Shown one piece after another: positions 46,663 through 56,613 of a stretch of 64,000 bases of DNA. The notes beneath the pieces are model-generated. The model had not been told where the DNA came from and searched no databases. It was given only the letters and a program-made list of their open reading frames with translations. Every line of letters starts with the position of its first letter. The first letter of the stretch is position 1. The DNA is from Mesorhizobium ventifaucium (lineage in GTDB: Bacteria > Pseudomonadota > Alphaproteobacteria > Rhizobiales > Rhizobiaceae). Where the stretch lies: assembly GCF_935822925.1 (NCBI RefSeq), contig NZ_CAKXZS010000001.1, positions 204,417-268,416 on the forward strand, given 5' to 3'. The translations under genes and the position numbers were made by a program.

Positions 46663-47090
46663 ATGGGCCAGGTTCTTCATGGGAGCGCCACGACGACAGA
46701 GGCAGTCCGTCGAGCGATACAGTATAGTCAAAAGAGCCTGAGAGTGCTGGCGAAGCGCTACGGGATCAACCAGAAGACTGTTCCAAATGGCGGGAACGGA
46801 CCTCGGTGGCCGATTTGCTGACCGGTCCGAGAGAGCCTAGATCGCCAGTGCTCTTGCCCTAGGAGGAGGCCGTCATCGTCGCCTTCCAGCGCTACACTCT
46901 GTTGCCACTCGATGACTGCCTCTATGCTCTGCAACCGACGATCCCACATCTGACGCGCTCGTCACTGCATCGGTGTCTTCAACGCCACGGCATCAGCCGC
47001 CTGCCGGACGTTGAAGGCGACAGGCGGGCAAAGAAGAAGTTCAAGAGCTATCCGATCGGCTACAGCCCGACCAGGCGAGCTGGAAGTGGT
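46663..47090 (+). pseudogene. IS481-type transposase N-terminal remnant
   Basis: ATG at 46663 gives MGQVLHGSATTTEAVRRAIQ, then SLRVLAKRYGINQKTV, the helix-turn-helix start of rhizobial IS481-like transposases. After a frameshift LPLDDCLYALQPTIPHLTRS with SLHRCLQRHGISRLPD continues the match. The DDE catalytic domain is missing; an IS21 fragment follows on the other strand. Confidence 0.75.
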
Positions 47091-47605
47091 AGAGCAGATG
47101 GTCGAGCGGCTGGCCCAAGAATGGACACGCCCGCTGCTACGTCAGTAATATCCGACAGCCCGACCGGCCGGGTTTGGTGAAGCTGACGGAAGATAACCTC
47201 CTGCTCTTCGCCGTGGATGGCGCGCCATGACCGAATGCGCCGCTCCAGGGTCCGGCGAATGCCCTCGCTCAGTTCCGGGTGCCGCCGCAGCCTCTCTTCG
47301 TAGATGGCGACAGCACGGATGCCTGGCGCCGCCATCAAAAGGGGAACGACCTCGGCCTGAAAGATGTGCTCGAGAGGGTCAGGCCGTCGCCGGCCGCGAG
47401 CCTTTTGCTTTTGCGATGGCAGGTCCGGATTCTTCTTGATGCCATAGGCCGTCGCTCTGCTGATCGACGCCATGGCCGCGGCAACCTCGGTCGTGTGTTC
47501 CTGTCGTAACGTAATAAAAAGCCTCATCTGGTGGTCGGTTACATGACGGCCTGGCACAAAGGTGATTCTCCATTCTTCAGAACATCGCCAAGGTACTTCA
47601 GCCAA
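47060..47605 (-). pseudogene. IS21-family IstA N-terminal remnant
   Basis: Minus strand: TDHQMRLFITLRQEHTTEVA, ASISRATAYGIKKNPDLPSQ, RGRRRPDPLEHIFQAEVVPL, LERRIRSWRAIHGEEQEVIF. This matches the HTH and linker of rhizobial IstA proteins up to the start of the integrase core, after which the frame breaks near 47150. IstB is absent. Confidence 0.75.
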
Positions 47606-47760
47606 CCGCGCTCAACAGACGTCGGCACTGACGCCCGGGTTGGTGTAACTCCGTTCGGGCTACGCCCTCACTGCGTCACACCACCCCCGCCGAGTCTCAT
47701 CTTGATTGACGCTGAATTCGCATTGCATCGCCTAAACTGCTCCCGGATGTTGGGTCGTTG

Positions 47761-47812
47761 CCTCATCTGATTTGCTCCCCGCAGTTTTGGAGCGGGAGCA
47801 AATCAGATGAGG
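47761..47812. repeat. 19-bp perfect inverted repeat (long hairpin)
   Basis: CCTCATCTGATTTGCTCCC at 47761-47779 is repeated exactly as reverse complement at 47794-47812 around a 14-base loop. The right arm contains the ATG (47807) of the next transposase remnant, so the hairpin would cover its start codon. It may be two abutting IS ends in opposite direction or a control hairpin. Confidence 0.85.
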
Positions 47813-49320
47813 CGGATAAGCATGGTGATGCGAGATGAGCTGGTGAAAGAGGTAGCGGAGCGCTGCGCCGGAGGCGATCGGGCAGAGAAGACGTGCATTC
47901 TTGATGAATTGGCGGCGGTGAGCGGCCTTCACCGCAAGCATGCCATGCGTTTGTTGCGGAGTGGACCACCGGCGCAGCGTTCGGGGCTTGATTACAACGC
48001 GGTGCGCGAAGCGCTGGTCGTGCTGTGGGAGGCTTCGGACCGCATCTGCGGCAAGCGTCTGAAGATGCTGATTCCGATTCTCGTGGAGGCGATGGACCGT
48101 CATGGGCATCTTCATCTAACAGTAGAGAGATCCGCACCCAGTTATTGGCGATGAGCGCGGCCACGATCGATCGCGCTCTTCGCGAGCTTCGAGATATCGC
48201 TGGTGGGCCGAAACGCCGTCGCAGCACAGCATCCACCGCGCTCCGGCGCAGCGATCCCAACCTCCTCCGACTGGCAGGATCTCCGCCTGGCTTCGTCGAG
48301 GCCGACTTGGTGGCGCACAGCGGACCGACGGCGCGTGGGAGCTTCATACAAACGCTTTGTCTTACCGACGTCGCGGAGCGGATGGACGGAATACGCGCCC
48401 TTGCTGGTGCGTGAGCAGAAGCTGCTGAGCGAGGTGCTGACGGAATTACGGCGGCTCCTGCCATTCCAGCTTCTCGGTTTCGACACCGGCAATGACAGCG
48501 TGTTCCTGAACGAGACGATACGCGACTATTGTCAGGAGGTCGGCATCGCGTTCACCCGCTGCCGGCCATACCGCAAGAATGACCAGGCCTTCGTCGAACA
48601 GAAGAACGGCGCCGTGATGCGGCGCATCGTCGGCTGGAAGGGCTTGAAGCCGCTGCGACCCTGGCACAACTCTCCGCAACGGTGCGGCTGTTCGTGAAAC
48701 TTCTTTCAGCCCTCCTTCAAGCTGGCCGGAAAGGAACGGGACGGCGCCCGTGTGCGCAAGCGCTATCACCCGGCGGCAACCATGCCAGCGACTGCTGGCA
48801 CATCAACGCACGGCTGAACCGGTTCTGGCCATGCTGGCGGCAAACACAGGCGCGGCTGGATCCGGTAAAGCTGCTGCGAGAGATGCGATCGGCGCAGCAG
48901 CGCCTCGTCGACATTGCCGATGGATCCTGCACGCCGGCGCTGGTGGTGAGCGATCCGGCGCTGGATCAGTTCCTGTCGGTCTGCGGACGGCCTGGAAGGA
49001 GGGGGAAATCCGCCCAACCGCAAGAGCCAAGCCGAAGCAAAAGCGGGGTCGTCGGCGACCGGATCCGCTGTGAAGGTCACGGGCCAGCTGCGCGCGTGTT
49101 CGACGAAGAGCCCTGGCGGACGAGCCGCGAATTACTGGTGCGCCTGCAGGAGGAGCAGCCGGGGCAGTATCCTGATCAACTTCTGCGCACGCTGCAGCGC
49201 CGTTTTGAAGATTTGGCGGAAGGAAAAAGGCACACGCGATGGTGTTTGGGCCAATGCACGTCGGTGAGCAACGAAAATCGTTCGGGAGCATTCCAGGGTG
49301 AGGCAATACGAATCTCATCC
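47807..49320 (+). pseudogene. DDE integrase-type transposase, several frameshifts
   Basis: Opens MRRISMVMRDELVKEVAERC with a helix-turn-helix (AVSGLHRKHAMRLLRSG). Catalytic-core pieces then appear in other frames: PPGFVEADLVAHSG (first Asp), LLGFDTGNDSVFLN (second Asp) and RCRPYRKNDQAFVEQKNGAV (Glu). The tail SRELLVRLQEEQPGQYPDQL with LRTLQRRFEDL is near 49130-49220. These are the parts of one integrase-catalytic transposase (ISNCY/IS481-like group). At least four frame changes; not functional. Confidence 0.7.
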
Positions 49321-49471
49321 TGATCGCCGCGCCGCAGCCTAATAGGTACCACGGGCTTCGGTCGATCCCGGTCCAATCGGATTGCAGGGCAATCGGGTGA
49401 GTTTAACAGGTGACAAGACGTCTAAGAGCTGAATCTCTCGAGAACATCTGATTCTCGAAGGGACGCTGTGG

Positions 49472-50613
49472 ATGGCCGATGTTTCTTGCAACGCTGGGGC
49501 TTTGGCCGAGACGGTTGCTTTTCTGAGTCAATTCAAGGACCTGCCGGATGGGCGGCAAAAGGCAAAGATTCGCTATCCGCTGGATGAGGTGTTGTTGCCG
49601 TGTCTTCTGGCCGTGATCGCCGGGGCGGAAACCATCACCGACATCTCGCGCTTTGGCGAGAAGAAGCTCAATCTGCTGCGCCGATTTCGTCCCTTTGCTG
49701 ATGGCGTGCCGCCCATGATCATCTGGGTGACATCCTCGCCAGCCTCGATGCCGAGCACTTCCAGCGCTGCTTTGTAGCGTGGGTGGCGTCCCGGACGGGC
49801 GTGCCGGAAGGCGTCGTTGCCATAGATGGCAAGTCAGTGCGCCGCTCCAGGGGTCCAAGGCCAGCGAGGAGCCCATCCACATGGTTTCCGCCTTCGCCGC
49901 CCGCCAGCGCCTGGTGCTGGGGCAGGTCAAGGTGGCGGATAAGGCCAATGAGATCGTCGCCATTCCCCGGCTGCTGGACATGCTGGCCATCGAGGGGGCC
50001 GTCGTGACAATTGATGCCATGGGTTGCCAGCGCGCCATCGCCCGGAAGGTCCTGGACAAGAAGGCCGACTACATCTTCGCCCTCAAAGGCAATCAGGGCA
50101 CGCTACACGAGGATGTCGAACTCTTTGCCGCCGAGCAAAAAGCCAGCAACTTCAAGGACAGCACCGTGAGCCGCGCCCGTACGGTCGATGGCGATCACGG
50201 ACGCATCGAGACCCGAGACATCACGGTCATCCACGATATCGACTGGCTTCAAAAGAACCATCGATGGCCGGGCCTCAACAGCGTGGTCATGGTCCAGAGC
50301 ACGCGTGAGACTGGCGGCAAGATCGAGCGGGAGACGCGTTTCTACATTACCTCGCTGGTTCTCATCGCCAGCCTGATCGGCCCCCTCATCCGAGACCATT
50401 GGGCGACGAGAACAGCCTCCATTGGGTGCTCGATATGGTCTTCCGAGATGACGAATGTCCCTGCGAACCGATCACGCTCCCGCAAATTTCACCACATTAA
50501 AACATATGGCGCTCAATCTCATCCGAGCCGCACCAGGCAAGGACTCCTTGCGACTAAAACGAAAGGTCGCAGCATGGGACGATGAATTCTTGGCAAGCGT
50601 CATCTCACGATAA
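49472..50613 (+). pseudogene. ISAs1-family transposase, frameshifted
   Basis: A nearly full-length ISAs1 transposase in four frames. ALAETVAFLSQFKDLPDGRQ is the opening. GVPEGVVAIDGKSVRRS has the first catalytic Asp (near 49830). VVTIDAMGCQRAIARKVLDK and YIFALKGNQGTLHEDVE follow, and ENSLHWVLDMVFRDDE carries the Glu (near 50410). The tail DSLRLKRKVAAWDDEFLASV ends at a stop at 50611. Small insertions or deletions near 49715, 49850 and 50400 break the frame. Confidence 0.85.
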
Positions 50614-50848
50614 TTAACTCACCCGATTCTCCTGGACCGGATTGCGATCACACTTCAACTCCTCGCAATGCAGGAATCGCCGGATTCCTAGTTGTCATCC
50701 ATGCCTCCTCTCACAACCGAGGGGGGCAGTTCTTCATTTCGTCAGGGGGGCAGTTTCTCAATTCGGCCGACACAGGCGATCCGAGCGGTCTTGCTTGCCA
50801 GCGCGACGATTGCGACATCGAAATGCCGCGCGCTAGCAGGCCTGTAAC

Positions 50849-51076
50849 TCAAGCTCCCTTACCCCGTCCGCTTCGAGCGTTGTGAACGGTGGCTCGGGCG
50901 CCGTGAATCAGCAACTTCCGGATATAGCTGTCGCCTCTTTTGCTGATGCCGCCGAGCTTCTCCTTCCCGGCGGTGGAATGTTGTACGAGGCATCCGTGGA
51001 AACGGTTACCACCATCGGGAGACGGCTCTCCCGTGTTCCGCAGAAAGCTGTCGCGCCTGCAGTTTTGCAAGTTCAT
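50849..51076 (-). pseudogene. IS110/IS1111-type transposase C-terminal fragment
   Basis: The minus strand reads STAGKEKLGGISKRGDSYIR followed by KLLIHGARATVH, the conserved C-terminal block of IS110-group transposases (PRQ.S.GGKE.LG.ISKRGD.Y.R.LL..GA). The DEDD domain is absent. Confidence 0.7.
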
Positions 51077-51797
51077 GGCGAGTCAACCGGCATGTGTCGT
51101 GGCGATGGAAGCGTCCCGAGATCCGGCGACGGTGCCTGCGTGATTTGCAACAACGCACCTGAGACCGGGACGTTGAGATGTGAGGAAGGCATGAACCGCA
51201 TGGGGCAAATGATCGATCAGGTCGGGGGCAGCAAAGCCAGAGTCAAGTTGAGAGTCCACGCCAACTCGCTTTTCTGATTTGGACTTGATCCGCGCATCAC
51301 CATACCGGCCCCACGGCATATGAAACGGCCGCAAATCAAGGCCTGACACATGACCGTACTCGATCACATGTCCAATGCTTCAGGTTCTTCCTGGCAAAAC
51401 GGCTGGCATCTACACAAGGATTTGATGCACACAACTCATTTTCTGGTGACGTGCCGGGGGCCGGAGTTGCCGCTCCTCCCGCTCCGTGTACTGAGGCCTG
51501 CGTCCTTCGCTCCCAATCTCGTGTCGGAAGCCGCACAAAATTATGCCCTTGCCTACATACGACTGGGACTCGAATGGCCAAGGTGTTGAATTTAAAATGC
51601 TTTCAATTTGGCATAGCGCTTGCGTTTTGAGCTGCGAGGTAACGCAACAACGGAGGCGCTCAAGGCTGCTGGTCCAAGACTGAAGCAGAAAGACGCAGGT
51701 TGACTGACCAGAGGAGATTCGGTGGCAGGAACCCAAATGCGTTTCAGCGGATAAACGTAAAGCAAAAATGGTTAGACAAACTACGGGAGAATTGCAG
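51077..51797. other. Gap upstream of the methyltransferase
   Basis: Open frames exist on both strands but none has recognisable domains or a good start. The last 150 bases are more AT-rich and hold GGGAGA nine bases before the methyltransferase ATG. Confidence 0.4.
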
Positions 51798-52535
51798 ATG
51801 CCTGACAAGCTTATCTATGACGAAAATACGGCTTCTGTCTATGAAAAATTTACCACAATGGTAGGTAAAGTCGCTGAGGCAGACGAAACTGCCGCCTTTC
51901 TTGAGAGATTTTCCAGCGGAAGAAATGCTCTTGAACTTGGAATTGGCAACGGGCGCGTAGCGGTGCCGTTGAGCGAATACGGCGTCCAAGTCGAAGGCAT
52001 TGACAATTCGGACAGCATGCTGAAGCTTCTCGCCAACCGTACCGATCAGATCAAAGCTTGGAAGGGGGACATTGCCGATTTCAACTCAGAGCAACGCTAC
52101 CAGCTGGTCTATTGTGTTTATGGCACTTTCACGCTGCTCTTTAGGCGCGAAGAGCAAATAGCTTGCCTCCGATCGGCCGCAGAGGCGCTAGATGACGAGG
52201 GGGTTTTGGTTATAGAAGTGCCAGTGCCAACCTTGCATGGTTTCTTGAGGGGCCAGAGAATATCTGCTAAGCTCTTGGATTACGAGAATACACTTGTCAA
52301 TGTGGAACTGCACGATTCACTGAACCAGAATTTGACCTCCACTTCCCTCTGGTTTTCTGACAAATCGCTCAGCCGCTCCTCCCAACGTATTCGTTACGTC
52401 TATCACCAAGAGCTCGACACCATGGCCCAATGCGTCGGGCTCGAGCTGGCGGAGCGATGGGAAGATTGGGCGAAAGGTGCATTCACCGATGTGTCCAAAC
52501 GCCATATTTCGGTCTATCGCCGAACCAACCTGTAA
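51798..52535 (+). CDS. Class I SAM-dependent methyltransferase
   Basis: A 245-residue Rossmann-fold methyltransferase. Motif I is ALELGIGNGRVAVPLSEYG (about 44-62), with VEGIDNSDSMLKLL as the acidic strand-2 ribose site, and LVYCVYGTFTLLF follows as motif IV. The C-terminal third (LDYENTLVNVELHDSLNQNL) is likely the substrate lid. It looks like small-molecule O- or N-methyltransferases with a YDENTASVYEKF opening. ATG at 51798 is preceded by GGGAGA; a start ten codons upstream is possible. AT-richer codon use than the flanking genes hints at separate acquisition. It ends 165 bases from the converging peptidase gene. Methylation of a peptide or amino-acid product is possible but unproven. Confidence 0.82.
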   Translation: MPDKLIYDENTASVYEKFTTMVGKVAEADETAAFLERFSSGRNALELGIGNGRVAVPLSEYGVQVEGIDNSDSMLKLLANRTDQIKAWKGDIADFNSEQRYQLVYCVYGTFTLLFRREEQIACLRSAAEALDDEGVLVIEVPVPTLHGFLRGQRISAKLLDYENTLVNVELHDSLNQNLTSTSLWFSDKSLSRSSQRIRYVYHQELDTMAQCVGLELAERWEDWAKGAFTDVSKRHISVYRRTNL

Positions 52536-52700
52536 TCGCACCTACTTATCCTCGACGATTAGACTACGCCTAGCGGGGCTGGACGAGAGGAGCGGATGTT
52601 CCGTCGACGTGACGAAGCGCATCGAAACTCAGAAGTGCGGAAGAACTCGACGCTAATTTAAGCGAGGAGATATGGTGGACTTCGCCGATGCCGGCGTTGC

Positions 52701-54245
52701 TCAGACTCGCGTGAAGCGCAGTTTCTTGACCCAGTCGGTGTTCATCTCGAAACCCTCTTCGGTGACGATCAGCGTCGCCGTCCAGGGCAGGTCGCTGTCG
52801 GGCTGGAGCAGGAACCAAAGATCGGAGTCCGCGGCGACGATGGGCGCATTCATCGCGCCGAAATCGGAGCGCAGCCGGAGCACGCCCCTCTGTGCGTCGC
52901 TCTGGATCTCGACCTCAAGGGCCTGCGCCTTGTTGGTGTAGCGTCCGGTGAGAGAGGCGGTCGCCTTGGCGTCTGCGCCCAGAGGTGCATAGACCCTCGG
53001 CGTGCCGCAGAACGTGCCATCGATCTTACCGTCCGGTCGTGGACTGAGAACAAGGTCGGTAATCCCTCGCTCGGGCTTGGCGCCGCCAGGATGGCCGAAA
53101 TCGAACGCGGTCACACCACCGGAACTGAGGAAGGTGGGCACGCCGTTCTTGGCAACTAGCTCGAACACGTCGGGGCCGCCTTCCTGCCGGTAACGGCCGG
53201 GGGCAAGTTCGATCTGCGCCGGCGCGACGGTGCCGAAATAAATGTCCGCGATACGGCGGGCGGCGGCGAAGGCGGCAACTTGGTCGTTGTTGGCTATAAT
53301 GACGATGCCGAGCCCGTCGTCGATGAAGCGCATCGATTGTGACTTGCCACCGGCAACCGAACCCCCGTGGCCAACTGTCCGCCGGCCTCGATAGACGTCC
53401 GTCACCAACCCGAGCCCGTAAAGGCCGGTAGCGCCATTGTCGAAGACGCAAGGCGTGGCCATCCGTTGATACATCTCCGCTGTGCCGACCTTGGGGTTAT
53501 TTAGGTTCTGCTGCCAGACCACCATGTCGTCGAGCGTCGAAACTATGCCCCCTCCGCCGTCTTCTTCCACCCCCCAGCCCAATTGGGCCCAGCCGTCGGC
53601 GCGTTTGGTATAGTGCGCGGCTAGCCGTTTCATGACGGAGCCGTCGTGCAGCATGAGCGAGGTGTCGCACATGCCGAGCGGGCCGGTGATGCGGTTGCGC
53701 AAAACCTCGTCGAAAGTCGCGCCCTCGATCTGCTCGATGATTTCGTACAACATGAAGAAGCCGGAATTCGAATAGATCATAGCACTCCCGGGCTTGAAGT
53801 TGAGCGAGTCTTGCCTGGCTATGATCTCACGGATTGTCTGGCGGTCTGACGGCGTATAGATCGACCGGCCACTGACAAACATGGCCGCCAGAAAGTCGCG
53901 GTACCCGCTGGTATTGGAGGCAAGTTGCCTGAGAGTGACCGGGTGCTCGAGCCGAGGCACATAGGGCAAATGCTTTTGCACATCGTCCTGTAGGCTGAGC
54001 TTGCCTTCTGCCTCCAGCATCAGGATCAACAATACGGTGAACTGCTTGCTCTGCGAACCAATGCGGATGATGGTTTTGCGGCCCATCGGTACGTCGTCGT
54101 TTATATTCGCCAGACCATAGGCGCTAGCGAAAATCTCGCGACCGTTCTCCGTCACCGCGACGACAGCTCCAGGCATTTCAGGCCCGCTGAACTTGCTGAA
54201 CAATGCATCGACACACTTAGCAAAATCGACATGTGACCTAGTCAT
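52701..54245 (-). CDS. Serine hydrolase of the S12 family, D-aminopeptidase-like
   Basis: A 514-residue protein arranged like the Ochrobactrum D-aminopeptidase (520 residues). A beta-lactamase-fold domain (1-330) has S64-x-x-K67 in GSQSKQFT, Y158-S-N in AMIYSNSGFF and H293-G-G in VGHGGSVAGG, at almost the same positions as in that enzyme. Two C-terminal beta-barrel domains follow (about 340-514). The known enzyme removes N-terminal D-residues from peptides and amides. ATG at 54245 has GGGGAA eight bases before it; the long upstream extension is unlike the family. No signal peptide is seen. Class C beta-lactamase-like esterase activity is an alternative. Confidence 0.85.
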   Translation of the reverse strand: MTRSHVDFAKCVDALFSKFSGPEMPGAVVAVTENGREIFASAYGLANINDDVPMGRKTIIRIGSQSKQFTVLLILMLEAEGKLSLQDDVQKHLPYVPRLEHPVTLRQLASNTSGYRDFLAAMFVSGRSIYTPSDRQTIREIIARQDSLNFKPGSAMIYSNSGFFMLYEIIEQIEGATFDEVLRNRITGPLGMCDTSLMLHDGSVMKRLAAHYTKRADGWAQLGWGVEEDGGGGIVSTLDDMVVWQQNLNNPKVGTAEMYQRMATPCVFDNGATGLYGLGLVTDVYRGRRTVGHGGSVAGGKSQSMRFIDDGLGIVIIANNDQVAAFAAARRIADIYFGTVAPAQIELAPGRYRQEGGPDVFELVAKNGVPTFLSSGGVTAFDFGHPGGAKPERGITDLVLSPRPDGKIDGTFCGTPRVYAPLGADAKATASLTGRYTNKAQALEVEIQSDAQRGVLRLRSDFGAMNAPIVAADSDLWFLLQPDSDLPWTATLIVTEEGFEMNTDWVKKLRFTRV

Positions 54246-54673
54246 ATGGTCGTTCCCCTGTGGTTGTGCTGGTGAATTATTGGAGACCGAATGCGAAACG
54301 CTTCGATATGTTTGATGCCTAACGACCCAGTATCTCTCCAAATCGCGCTGAGTTCTCAAGGCGTTACTCAAGATCAAAAAGGTTATAGATAGCGCTGCGT
54401 CAAACACAGTTTCTATATTGTCGTCATCTAGAAACCAGATCGAGATGACCCACGTGCGACCTGTACGGGGTCGCATCGCACTTTCCAAAACATGGATGTC
54501 GAAGGTCCCATACAGAGAGAGCCGTAGACTAGCCCTCGGTTTCGTCACGGGCGTCGGGCGACCGTCAAGTTGTGTGCGTCAAGTTCTGCAAAAATGGCGT
54601 GGCGTTCAGCGATGACGTTGGGGTGTCCGCCGCCCAGCCCCCGTTTCTAGCGGAGCGGCGGACACACCGGTGC
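54246..54673. other. Gap between peptidase gene and IS256 fragment
   Basis: No gene. Near its end GTGTCCGCCGC (54623-54633) and GCGGCGGACAC (54655-54665) form an 11-bp inverted repeat that appears to be the terminal region of the adjacent IS256-type fragment. Confidence 0.5.
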
Positions 54674-55135
54674 TCAGGCGGCCAATGCCCTCAGGCTCTC
54701 CTTCTTGTGCTCGCGCAGATGCTCCATGTTGAGATAGCTGGTCGCCTCGAGCCAGTTCTCGTGGATCTCCACCGCCAGCGCCCGCACCACCCGCAGACAG
54801 CTCTGCGGGCTGGGGAAGGTGCGCACGACCAGGGTACGCCGCGCGATCTCCTGGTTCAGCCGCTCCAGTATGTTCGTCGACTTCATGTGCTTGGGTGGGC
54901 AAGTGGCAGCCGAGAGAAGCTCGGTGTCTCCTCGATATTGTCCTCCACCCAGTTCACCAGCTTGGGGTACTTGGCGTGCCATTTGCCGATCTACTGCGCC
55001 AGATCGCACTTGACCTCGGCAAGGTTGCGCCGGTCGTAGAACCATCTGAGCTCCATCAGGCAATCGTCGTCGACTTACGCGGCACGTAGTCGAGCGCGTT
55101 TCTGAGAAAGTGCACGTAGGGGCCGGTGAAGAAGT
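54674..55135 (-). pseudogene. IS256-family transposase C-terminal remnant
   Basis: Minus strand: GPYVHFLRNALDYVPRKSTT near 55110, then after breaks PPKHMKSTNILERLNQEIAR with RTLVVRTFPSPQSCLRVVRA and a final KKESLRALAA. LERLNQEIARR carries the catalytic Glu. Stops and a frameshift between 54900 and 55080 inactivate it. Confidence 0.8.
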
Positions 55136-55186
55136 CTCCTCCTACTGAGTCAATTGGGAAGTCGTTGATTGTCTGGAGCGTTCGCG

Positions 55187-55930
55187 ATGCTGGGACGCAA
55201 GGAGCGCGATTAGCTTGAGCTGTTCATGACTGGCTCGCTGCGGTAGCTTGTTCCTGATGATCTTATTCTCGCGCGGGTCGATCGTGTGCTGGATCTGTTC
55301 TGGATGCGTGACGAAGTGGCGAACGTCGACTGCACCGACAATGGCCGCCCGGGCATTGATCCTGAGGTTGCGGTTCGACTGATGCTCACTGGATTCCTGC
55401 TTGGAATTGTGCATAACCGCCGGCTCATGCGAGAGACGCAGGTCAACATCGCGATCCGTTGGTTTGTCGGCTACGGTCTCCACGAAGCACTTCCCGATCA
55501 CTCTTCCCTGACACGCATCCGCCAGCGTTGGGGCGAGGCACGCTTTCGCCGGATCTTTGAGCGCACAGTGCAGGCCTGCATCGAGGCCAAGATCGCCGAG
55601 GGCGAGGTCGTCCACGTCGATGTTTCGCTGATCCGAGCCGACGTAAGCTGGGACAGCTTGGCGGTGCGCCATGTCGAGGCGGTGAACGCTGCTAACGAGG
55701 AAGCGGCGGCAAAGAATAGCCGCAAGACCGGAAAATTCAAGAAGATGTGCGTAACCGACCCAGATGCCACCATGGCGACAAGAGCCCGCAATCGCCGACT
55801 TGAGCCGGCCTACAAGCAGCATGCCGTGGTCGATGATCTGCGCGGCGTGGTTCTCGATGTCGCGGTGACCACCGGGGAGATCAGCGAGGGGCAGATGATC
55901 GTGGAGCGGATTGACGCCGCTGCCGCTTCA
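55187..55930 (+). pseudogene. IS1182-family transposase N-terminal half with amber codons
   Basis: From ATG 55187 the frame reads MLGRKERD-stop-LELFMTGSLR-stop-LVPDDLILARVDRVLDL, then GRPGIDPEVAVRLMLTGFLL, NIAIRWFVGYGLHEALPDHS, VVHVDVSLIRADVSW (catalytic Asp) and RARNRRLEPAYKQHAVVDDL. Both internal stops are TAG where Gln (CAG) is expected. The match ends after MIVERIDAA near 55923, so the C-terminal half is gone. Confidence 0.8.
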
Positions 55931-55950
55931 TGCTCCGCAGAACCGCGATG

Positions 55951-56613
55951 ATCTGCTCTTCGTAAACCGCCTTCTCTTCATCAGTCCGTCCTTCAATCAA
56001 GGCTCTCAGATGGAAGACATTCTCAGTAGCAGGTCGCGACGAGCCGCCGCCACAAACCCGGCCAGGACGCACCGACCGAATTGCGGCTCGATCTGAATCA
56101 TCTCAAAACCAGATGACCGCGATACACACACTGAATTTGACGTAAGCTCCGCGGCAATTGAAAATCTAGTACGTAAAAAGCGCAAAACCGCAGACGGGAG
56201 CGCAAAACCGCAGACGGGGTGAAACAATGAGCTTTTTTGGTAGGAAAGCAGGCGCTTAATGCAGCCGACTTCGTCCGATGTCGCGGTCAGGCGCTGACTT
56301 CGTCGCCGACCGAGCTTCGTTGCGATTCTAGACGACCTGTGGCGCCGGAAAAGCGGCCATTGATGCTTATGTGAAAGCCGTTCCACGCCGACACCAGCAT
56401 CAAGGTAGCGGCCCTTCATCGACGAGACAGATTAGAACTGCGGAGTGAGTGGATTCTAATTGCAAACGAGAATCCCTTTCAACGACCGACCTGCAGGAGG
56501 GGCCGCAGGAGCTAAGCCAAAGTCCACGCGGCAGCAAGATCCCGCCGGCTTTGCTCCATCCAGCAGATAGGCACGTGCATTAACCGCGCTCAACCAAGAA
56601 GGGGAACTGATTC
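55951..56613. promoter_or_regulatory. Upstream region of the second Dpp-type operon
   Basis: No gene recognised. It contains the 20-bp tandem repeat at 56179-56218 and an inverted repeat GGATTCT-11 nt-AGAATCC at 56451-56475, about 140 bases before the binding-protein start, which could be an operator. AAGGGGA lies eight bases before the start codon. Confidence 0.4.
56179..56218. repeat. Two tandem 20-bp units
   Basis: AGCGCAAAACCGCAGACGGG occurs twice without gap (56179-56198, 56199-56218), with no mismatch. It stands in non-coding DNA between an IS1182 remnant and an importer operon. It resembles rhizobial intergenic repeat or IS-end sequence in its GCAAAACCGC core. Confidence 0.9.
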
